Shown here in pieces: positions 6,058-11,007 of a stretch of DNA of 11,007 bases. Each line of letters begins with the position of its first letter. The first letter of the stretch is position 1. The position numbers were made by a program, and so were the translations under genes. Below the pieces are notes generated by a model that saw only the letters and a program-made list of their open reading frames with translations, searched no databases and was not told the origin of the DNA. The stretch is from an uncultured bacterium (GTDB taxonomy: Bacteria > Patescibacteriota > Patescibacteriia > 2-12-FULL-60-25), in contig CALBSL010000217.1 of NCBI GenBank assembly GCA_937968025.1, positions 1-11,007 on the forward strand. Direction: 5' to 3'.

Positions 6058-6654
6058 ATGATTCCTCTTGTTCGTGGGTCTCGAACCTATCGCGACCCTT
6101 CATTTTGGACGCTGCTTGCCGCAAACGGGTTTGCGATCTTTCTCGCCATCACCCAACGGTGGGCGCTAGAGACGGTGCTGTGGGTGTACTGGGGGCAAAG
6201 TGTGGCGATTGGAGTAGTGGGGCTCTTTCATCTTCTTGTTGGGTCAACCAAGACGGAATATGGTCGAGGATGGCTCGATAGCTTGGGTCGATTCATTGAA
6301 AATCTGTTCTCGGCCCTCTTCTTTACCTTTCACTACGGAGTATTTCATGGGATTTACGCCTGGTTTTTGAACGGGTTCTTTCCTGGGGCGTGGCGCATCA
6401 TGGCTGAGCCGTTGGTGTTGACGGGGATCGCCGCATTTTTTCTTCATCACCTGTATTCGTTCTTCTACCATCGTTGGAAGCCTGTTCAGGGCGCGCCTGA
6501 ATTTGATCCATATCTGCGAATCATCCCCATGCACTTCATGCTCCTGGCTATTCCTGTGTTTGGGGGCTCGGTGACGATCTTCTTGCTCCTTCGCACCGCT
6601 GTTGATCTGCTCTCGCATGTGTATGGATATAGAACCGGTGGAAAGGGGCGTTGA
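6058..6654 (+). CDS. Polytopic membrane protein, DUF6498-like
   Basis: A 198-residue integral membrane protein with about five hydrophobic segments (roughly 14-32, 38-62, 80-104, 115-138, 157-181). The motif VYWGQSVAIGVVGLFHLL followed by FFTFHYGVFHGIYAWFL resembles the DUF6498 family of uncharacterised membrane proteins; this is from memory of the family pattern. Several histidines (FHYGVFHG, LHHLYSFFYH, MHF) lie in or next to membrane segments. That could suit metal or heme binding, but no function is established. The frame is open upstream to 5968 inside the tRNA-Tyr promoter; ATG 6058 is preferred because the hydrophobic protein begins there and an extended -10 lies just upstream. It converges with the next minus-strand gene. 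Confidence 0.8.
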   Translation: MIPLVRGSRTYRDPSFWTLLAANGFAIFLAITQRWALETVLWVYWGQSVAIGVVGLFHLLVGSTKTEYGRGWLDSLGRFIENLFSALFFTFHYGVFHGIYAWFLNGFFPGAWRIMAEPLVLTGIAAFFLHHLYSFFYHRWKPVQGAPEFDPYLRIIPMHFMLLAIPVFGGSVTIFLLLRTAVDLLSHVYGYRTGGKGR

Positions 6655-6683
6655 TAGAGAAGAAAATACGGAAACCAGAGAAT

Positions 6684-6709
6684 AAAAAAAGACGGGCTGA
6701 AGCCGCGTC
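6684..6709 (-). terminator. Terminator of the 145-residue gene
   Basis: Minus strand: GACGCGGCT, TC, AGCCCGTC (6709-6691) with one bulged C, then seven T (6690-6684). The stem overlaps the gene's TGA stop codon. No T-run is present on the plus strand, so it does not serve the convergent DUF6498-like gene. Confidence 0.75.
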
Positions 6710-7145
6710 AGGAAAGGTTGTCCTGGAGCTTGAGTCCGATCGGTTGGATATTTGCTGAAGCTTGCGCCTTCAGCTTCATGAGGCAGATCGAGCACCGCAG
6801 GCCTCGCCCATCAAGAATGGGCTGGCGGTGGATCAGCAGAACGGCGGATCCGGTCACTCGAATCGTCAGAAGGCCGTTTTCACCAGCGCGCTCGAATACC
6901 TGATTCAGGCAGAAAAGAAGCTCGCGTCTGCTTGGGAACACATCGATCTTGATCGGCTCTTTCGCATCTAGGGGAGGCTCATCCATTGAAGAGTGATTCG
7001 CGTGGCGCTGCACAAACCCCCAGATCACTGTGAGTTTGTTGTAGGCTTCACCGAGCTCGCTCGTTTGTGGCCGCGTGCTGTTGATGGCTTCTAGAATGCT
7101 ACGAAGCAATGCAGCACCGTCCGATGCAGTAGGCGTGTCCAGCAT
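6708..7145 (-). CDS. Hypothetical protein, possible degenerate histidine-kinase-like fold
   Basis: A 145-residue protein with no firm family match. The start at 7145 is well supported: GGAGGA lies 5 bases upstream, with a promoter and hairpin leader further up. The N-terminal half looks helical (LLRSILEAINS, SELGEAYNKLTVIWGFVQRHANH). The C-terminal half runs ELLFCLNQVFERAGENGLL, a beta-like TIRVTGSAVLLIH, then DGRGLRCSICLMKLKAQAS. This order loosely resembles the N-box and G2-box region (G-x-G-L-x-x-S-I-C) of histidine-kinase ATPase domains, but the N-box asparagines and first glycine box are not intact, so ATP binding is doubtful. It contains one CxxC (CSIC). It lies directly downstream of the transketolase gene on the same strand, with its own promoter. 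Function unknown. Confidence 0.7.
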   Translation of the reverse strand: MLDTPTASDGAALLRSILEAINSTRPQTSELGEAYNKLTVIWGFVQRHANHSSMDEPPLDAKEPIKIDVFPSRRELLFCLNQVFERAGENGLLTIRVTGSAVLLIHRQPILDGRGLRCSICLMKLKAQASANIQPIGLKLQDNLS

Positions 7146-7160
7146 GATAGCTCCTCCAAT

Positions 7161-7180
7161 CTCAGAAACGAAGTTCTGAG
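7161..7180 (-). promoter_or_regulatory. 5'-leader hairpin of the 145-residue gene
   Basis: Minus strand: CTCAGAA, CTTCGT, TTCTGAG is a 7-bp perfect stem with a UUCG-containing loop. With a start near 7183 the mRNA begins about 3 bases before this stem. The SD GGAGGA follows 3 bases after it, so it could protect the 5' end or shade the ribosome site. Confidence 0.5.
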
Positions 7181-7189
7181 AGGACTGTC

Positions 7190-7218
7190 ATCCTAGCACG
7201 AACAAGTGCTTTTTTCAA
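7190..7218 (-). promoter_or_regulatory. Promoter of the 145-residue gene
   Basis: Minus strand: TTGAAA (7218-7213), 17 bp, TAGGAT (7195-7190). The -35 overlaps the TGA stop of the transketolase gene (7217-7215). Confidence 0.7.
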
Positions 7219-8156
7219 GCCCCTTTCCGTTTTATCGCCTGTTTTGCCGCTTTAACGATCGCGGCGCTGGTGAGGCCGTATGCTTGGAGCAGTTCGGCTG
7301 GCTCGCCGGATTCGCCAAAAGAATCAGGCATTGCGACCGGCTCGACGGGAGTGGGAAGCTCTCGGGCAAGGATTTCGCTCACGGCGCCGAATAATCCGCC
7401 ATGGATCTGGTGCTCCTCAATGGTCACCGCGCAGCCCGTTTTTTTGAGGCTCTTGAGGAGGGTTTTTTCATCAAATGGTTTGAGGGTAGACGCGTTGATG
7501 ACCTCGGCTTCGATGCCACGCTCCTGCAGAAGTTGCGCGGCGACAAGGGTTTCGTAGACCAGAGGTCCACAGGCAACGAGTGTCACATCGGATCCAGAAC
7601 GAAGGATGGCATGCTTGCCAATAATAAACGGCGCATCTTCGGCAAGAATGAGCGGGGTTTTTTCACGGGTGAAGCGTACGTAGGCAGGGCCTTCCATACC
7701 AGCGATGGCGAGCGTTGCCTGCTTCGTTTCGTGATAATCGCAAGGCACGATCACGACAAGATTGGGGAGCACGCGAGTAATCGCAATGTCTTCAAGTGCT
7801 TGGTGGGTGGCTCCGTCTGGTCCGACCGAAAGACCAGCGTGCGCGCCAGCGAGTTTGACGTTGGTATTGGAATAGCACACTGAGACTCGTACCTGATCCC
7901 AGGTGCGACCAGGCATGAAGGTGGCGTACGAACTCACAAACGGAATTTTGCCACTGAGCGCGAGACCTGCCGCCATTCCAACCATGTTCTGTTCTGAAAC
8001 GCCGCATTCGATAAACCGTTCTGGAAATTTCTCGCGAAACGCCTGTGTTCGGGTGGACTCAGCGAGATCAGCCGTCATAACAACGATGCGCTCATCCGTT
8101 CCGAGTTCGAGCAGCGCATCGGCGGTCGGCACGGCGACGCCGGCGGCATCGAGCAC
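7215..8156 (-). CDS. Transketolase C-terminal subunit, 5' end replaced at a junction
   Basis: The C-terminal half of transketolase, as in split two-gene enzymes. With the ThDP-binding N-terminal subunit it moves two-carbon units between sugar phosphates in the pentose phosphate pathway. Visible are TADLAESTRT, the catalytic-glutamate segment GVSEQNMVGMAAG (E55 from ATG 8156), GPDGATHQALEDIA, and the C-terminal Rossmann-like domain with VIEEH-type TIEEHQIHGGLFGAVSE. It ends at TGA 7215. The reading frame continues to ATG 8156 and beyond, but only sequence up to about 8120 (DALLELG) looks native. The residues before it do not match the usual RDAFG-type start, and they coincide with the GC jump. 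The N-terminal partner gene would be expected upstream and is absent, cut off by phage sequence. Confidence 0.88.
   Translation of the reverse strand: MLDAAGVAVPTADALLELGTDERIVVMTADLAESTRTQAFREKFPERFIECGVSEQNMVGMAAGLALSGKIPFVSSYATFMPGRTWDQVRVSVCYSNTNVKLAGAHAGLSVGPDGATHQALEDIAITRVLPNLVVIVPCDYHETKQATLAIAGMEGPAYVRFTREKTPLILAEDAPFIIGKHAILRSGSDVTLVACGPLVYETLVAAQLLQERGIEAEVINASTLKPFDEKTLLKSLKKTGCAVTIEEHQIHGGLFGAVSEILARELPTPVEPVAMPDSFGESGEPAELLQAYGLTSAAIVKAAKQAIKRKGA
8105..8130. other. Abrupt junction between bacterial and phage sequence
   Basis: Left of here the minus strand encodes transketolase. Right of here the plus strand encodes phage structural proteins in clearly higher GC. Neither gene is complete at the join. 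There is no direct repeat, tRNA, integrase or inverted repeat that would mark an integration end. Confidence 0.65.
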
Positions 8157-8360
8157 CGCGGCGCATGCATCGCGGTCGATCCGGCCGGCCTCGCGGGCCG
8201 CGGTCTCGGCCGCATCGAGCTGCGCTTCACGCGTGCGACCGCACTGCAGGAGTGGACACTCGCCATGACCGAGGCACGTGTGACCAGCGTGGCCGACACC
8301 ATGATCGTGGAGATAACAGTAGACGGCACGAAGATGCTGGGAATAGGAGTTAGGCCATGA
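8109..8360 (+). CDS. 3' end of a phage structural gene (5' truncated)
   Basis: The frame is open from the junction and ends at TGA 8358-8360, overlapping the next gene's ATG by 4 bases. The clear part is IELRFTRATALQEWTLAM, then ARVTSVADTMIVEITVDG and the end KMLGIGVRP. In contractile-tail phages the gene just before gp6/baseplate J often encodes a small gp25-like wedge protein; the position fits, but the sequence alone does not establish it. The real 5' boundary is unknown because the join falls inside the gene. Confidence 0.55.
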   Translation, partial: EQRIGGRHGDAGGIEHRGACIAVDPAGLAGRGLGRIELRFTRATALQEWTLAMTEARVTSVADTMIVEITVDGTKMLGIGVRP

Positions 8361-10126
8361 GCATCCTGAAGCCAGACCGGGTCCGCTACACCGAGACCGA
8401 GAACGACATCCAGACCTACCTGGCGCAGAACTACGCGCAGAAGAGGTCCAACTTCAGCGTCGCGTCGCCGTTCGGACAGATCCTGAAGTCGATGAAGGAG
8501 TTCGCGCAGCTCATCCTCTACTACATCGAGGACGCGCTGGTGGAGCTCAACATGACCACCGCCACCAAGCAGAGGGCCATCTACGGCCTCGCGCGGCTGG
8601 CCGGGCACAACCCCACGCGCTCGTTGTCCGCCCACGGCGAGGTCAAGGTGAAGCTGAAGCCCAGCGCACAGTCCGACCTGAACGCCACCTACATGGTGCT
8701 CCCGGACCGGGCGAAGCTGCGCTGCACCAACAATGCGGGACTCTCCTACTTCGTCCAGCTGGGCAACGCTATGGAGAGCGTCCGCATCGACCTGTCCGAC
8801 CGGAGCTTCCACTACCTGCCCATCGTGCAGGGCGAGCTGGAGTCGCAGACCGTGCTTGGCACGGGCAGGCCACTCCAGTCCTTCGCGTTCCAGGCCAAGC
8901 GGCCGATCGAGAACGAGTTGGTGTTCGTGAAGGTGAACGGTGAGCCCTACGAGGTCGTCGACTCTCTGTACGACATGCGCAGGGGCGAGAAGCTCTGCAT
9001 GGTCAAGACCGGGCTCTCGTCCGGCATCGACCTCTACTTCGGGAACGAGGACTTCGGCAGCATCCCGCCGCTCGGGTCGAACATCACCGTGGAGTACGTC
9101 CTGACCGACGGCTTCAGCGGGAACGTGCTCTCCAGGTCGAGCGGCGTGAAGTTCGAGTGGGCCGACAAGGGGTGGACCAACAACGGGGACGAGGTGGACC
9201 TGAACGAGGTGCTCGACACCACTCTCAGCAAGGCGATCGTCCTGGGGGCCGACGGGGAGGATCCGGCGCTCACGAAGCTCATCGCCCCGAAGACCTCCCG
9301 GTCCTACGTTCTGGCGGCACCCGATAACTACGTCCACCTGCTCTCGCGCTTCAACTTCGCGCACGTTGACGCCTACACCACGTTCGGGGACGACTACATC
9401 CAGGACGACAACGTGATCTACCTCTTCCTGGTGCCGGACCTGGCCAGGCGGATCACCACGAACACCGACTACTACTCGGCCCCGCTCACCTCGCTGTACC
9501 TGGACCCCGACGAGAAGCGGGCGCTCCTGGCCTACCTCCACCAGTCCGGCCGCATGGTCGCGTCCACCGAGGTTGAGATCGTCGACCCGGTCGTGCGTAA
9601 GTACGCGCTGAATGTGTTCCTGCGCGTGTTTGACTGGGCGGATCCCAAGGCAGTACGAGGGAAAGTGATATCGGTGGTGACCGACTACATGCTCAGCGTG
9701 AAGCGCCGGGACAAGCTCCCGAAGTCGGACCTCATTGCCATTGTCGAAGGCGTCGAGGGTGTCGACTCGGTGAACATGGCGTTCGTCTCGGAGCAGAACG
9801 AGAAGGCGATCATCGACGGTAGCTACGAGTCGGTCTCCTACCAGGTCGACCGCGTCCGCGGGCTGCGCACGCCGGTGGTGCGCAAGGTGGTGCTGGGACC
9901 GGACGACGACCCGCTCCTCGGGCTGGACGACTTCAATGACATCATCATCGCACAGAACGAGATGCCAGTGCTGCGCGGCGACTGGTACGACCGCTTCGGG
10001 AACTACTACGCAGACGGCCTCACGGACGAGACGCAGTGCCCGCTGAACGTGTCGATCCGCGAGGTCGTCAAGGAGACGCTCAGTACGCGCATCGCTCGCA
10101 CCAATAGAGACAGGCTCAGGAGGTGA
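8357..10126 (+). CDS. Phage baseplate wedge / baseplate J-like protein (gp6-like)
   Basis: A complete 589-residue protein starting at ATG 8357 with AGGAG 7 bases upstream. The strongest family signal is the C-terminal third. DPDEKRALLAYLHQSGRMVAS (from ~residue 383) leads into DPVVRKYALNVFLRVFDWADP (~409). Then RGKVISVVTDYMLSVKRRDKLPKSDLIAIVEGVEGVDSVNMAF follows, the beta-alpha pattern and SDL-x-x-x-I-x-x-V-x-GV ending of baseplate J/gp6 proteins of contractile-tail phages. This class joins baseplate wedges around the central hub. The N-terminal half (helical, then beta-rich) is less recognisable. Stop/start overlaps on both sides place it in a tight late operon. Codon use is strongly G/C-ending, unlike the bacterial genes to the left. 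Confidence 0.78.
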   Translation: MSILKPDRVRYTETENDIQTYLAQNYAQKRSNFSVASPFGQILKSMKEFAQLILYYIEDALVELNMTTATKQRAIYGLARLAGHNPTRSLSAHGEVKVKLKPSAQSDLNATYMVLPDRAKLRCTNNAGLSYFVQLGNAMESVRIDLSDRSFHYLPIVQGELESQTVLGTGRPLQSFAFQAKRPIENELVFVKVNGEPYEVVDSLYDMRRGEKLCMVKTGLSSGIDLYFGNEDFGSIPPLGSNITVEYVLTDGFSGNVLSRSSGVKFEWADKGWTNNGDEVDLNEVLDTTLSKAIVLGADGEDPALTKLIAPKTSRSYVLAAPDNYVHLLSRFNFAHVDAYTTFGDDYIQDDNVIYLFLVPDLARRITTNTDYYSAPLTSLYLDPDEKRALLAYLHQSGRMVASTEVEIVDPVVRKYALNVFLRVFDWADPKAVRGKVISVVTDYMLSVKRRDKLPKSDLIAIVEGVEGVDSVNMAFVSEQNEKAIIDGSYESVSYQVDRVRGLRTPVVRKVVLGPDDDPLLGLDDFNDIIIAQNEMPVLRGDWYDRFGNYYADGLTDETQCPLNVSIREVVKETLSTRIARTNRDRLRR

Positions 10127-10365
10127 CGCCCACATCCAGATACCGCCGGATGCTGCAGGTCCCGGGCCTGCACAGGGGGCACGACTACGGGTCGGCCGGG
10201 CTGCTCGCGCGCTTCCTCTCGCCGAGGATCTACTCCAACCCGCTCATCGCGGGCTTCCTTGCCCTGCTGGACAGGCAGTACGTCGGGCTGACCGACGCGG
10301 CCAAGAGGCTGCAGTTCTTCTACAACTTCACGGTCGACAAGAACGACCGGTCGCTCAACCTCTGA
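10123..10365 (+). CDS. Small phage protein or N-terminal part of a TGA-interrupted structural protein
   Basis: An 80-codon ORF, GTG 10123 to TGA 10363-10365, overlapping the baseplate gene stop by 4 bases (GTGA). AGGAGGTGA (10118-10126) is a perfect anti-SD match but touches the GTG, which is too close for normal initiation; in-frame ATG 10150 is the alternative start. The protein has GLLARFLSPRIYSNPLIAGFLALLDRQYV and then RLQFFYNFTVDKNDRSLNL. No family is recognised. After the TGA the same frame stays open for 214 codons to the window edge, so the stop may be a nonsense change, a sequencing error, or a true gene end. Confidence 0.5.
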   Translation: MTPTSRYRRMLQVPGLHRGHDYGSAGLLARFLSPRIYSNPLIAGFLALLDRQYVGLTDAAKRLQFFYNFTVDKNDRSLNL

Positions 10366-10368
10366 CAG

Positions 10369-11007
10369 GTGTACAAGTACCTCAACTTCTTCAACAAGGA
10401 CGGGGAGTTCCTCAACCTGGAGTACGACGAAGCGACCGACTGCTGGTCGGGAGCGATCGACGTTGGACTCGTGTCGGAAGGGCTCATTGAGACCGCCTCG
10501 CTGTTCGTCACCGAGGAGGTCTTCAACACCTCGACCGGGCAGGTCGAGCACGCGTTCCCCATCGGAGCAAAGGTGTGCCAGGGAGCGCTAGTACTCGAGG
10601 GAGCGGGCACCACCGCTGTCAACGGGACCTACTGCTCTGACGGGACGTTCAACGGCTACCCGATGTGGACGAAGGTCGGGGGCACCAGCACCCAGGACAG
10701 CATCTACGCCGCAACTCTTTCGCCGCAGGAGCTGTGGGCCGTGACGTCTGGCGGGTCTTACCAACAGAACCCCCTCAACGTCAAGTACTACGCATTCCTA
10801 GCGGACGGCACGCCCCCGCCCGCTTGGACCGTGGCCAGCGGGGGCGACTCACCTGAGCCCACCTACGGCGTGGCAGCGGGGTCGGGCGGGACGGCGTGGA
10901 CGGCTTCGTTCTCCCCCACCGGAGCGACCGAGCACTTCCTGTACGCGTACGAGGTGGGCCCCACCGCGCTCAACTGGCTCGTCAAGGACAGGACCAGGAC
11001 GTACGGA
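10369..11007 (+). CDS. Phage structural protein (tail/baseplate), 3' partial
   Basis: Open from GTG 10369, 3 bases after the preceding TGA, and running off the window. It begins YKYLNFFNKDGEFLNLEYDE and continues WSGAIDVGLVSEGLIETASLFVTEEV. This resembles the N-termini of T4-like phage structural proteins, which start with a -NFF-KDG- segment and a W-x-G turn; that match is from memory and is moderate. Later parts are rich in G, S, T, P and aromatic residues (QQNPLNVKYYAFLADGTPPPAW), as in tail-fibre or baseplate-decorating proteins. No SD precedes the GTG, so it may instead be the continuation of the 10123 ORF. Confidence 0.6.
   Translation, partial: MYKYLNFFNKDGEFLNLEYDEATDCWSGAIDVGLVSEGLIETASLFVTEEVFNTSTGQVEHAFPIGAKVCQGALVLEGAGTTAVNGTYCSDGTFNGYPMWTKVGGTSTQDSIYAATLSPQELWAVTSGGSYQQNPLNVKYYAFLADGTPPPAWTVASGGDSPEPTYGVAAGSGGTAWTASFSPTGATEHFLYAYEVGPTALNWLVKDRTRTYG

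Noticed and set aside
8105..8356. Prophage integration at an attachment site in transketolase
   Set aside because: No duplicated core, integrase or tRNA is seen at the join, and the phage gene is truncated at the join instead of starting after it.
8075..10135. 686-codon open frame on the minus strand through the phage region
   Set aside because: It is antisense to the well-supported baseplate gene. High GC with G/C-ending codons removes stops on the opposite strand, and the translation is low-complexity V/R/D/H-rich with no family pattern.
10363..10365. TGA as a sense codon genome-wide (alternative genetic code)
   Set aside because: TGA closes several clearly complete genes here: the TPR gene, the DUF6498-like gene, transketolase and the baseplate gene.

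Overview
The window reads as bacterial chromosome for roughly its first 8.1 kb and as tailed-phage structural genes for the last 2.9 kb. The bacterial part has moderate GC, mostly weak or absent Shine-Dalgarno sequences, a single-chain glycyl-tRNA synthetase, a stand-alone C-terminal transketolase half, and TGA and TAG used as ordinary stops. This fits a small-genome Patescibacteria/CPR-type organism; that placement is inference, because no marker here fixes a taxon. From about 8.11 kb the GC rises visibly, codons end mostly in G or C, and the genes are packed with 4-base stop/start overlaps.

Layout, left to right. Positions 3-443 are an in-frame chimera: the second CBS domain of IMP dehydrogenase runs into the C-terminal half of ribosome recycling factor at a shared I-E-K-A. 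Then come a terminator, glyS and an M16 zinc protease gene. tpiA follows with its own promoter and operator-like inverted repeat, and a membrane-anchored TPR protein gene follows tpiA. Next are tRNA-Thr(GGT) on the plus strand, a GC-rich orphan gene on the minus strand, and tRNA-Tyr(GTA) on the minus strand, each with a readable promoter and terminator. After that come a DUF6498-like membrane protein (plus), an unrecognised 145-residue protein (minus), and a transketolase C-terminal subunit (minus) whose first codons are cut at about 8.12 kb.

The phage part holds the end of one gene, a complete 589-residue baseplate-wedge/baseplate J-like protein, an 80-codon ORF, and a 3'-truncated structural gene that continues in the same frame after a TGA. 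No integrase, attachment site or lysogeny gene is visible at the bacterial/phage boundary.

Two coding sequences are therefore joined mid-gene to unrelated sequence, near 120 and near 8120. The simplest reading is a composite contig (amplification chimera or misassembly), not a prophage or a gene fusion, although both are testable. The best native signals are regulatory. Five promoters share TTGnnn, exactly 17 bp, then TAGnnn. A 20-bp perfect inverted repeat runs into the tRNA-Tyr 3' end. An mRNA begins almost directly with a UUCG-containing hairpin. I found no defence system, CRISPR array or insertion sequence.
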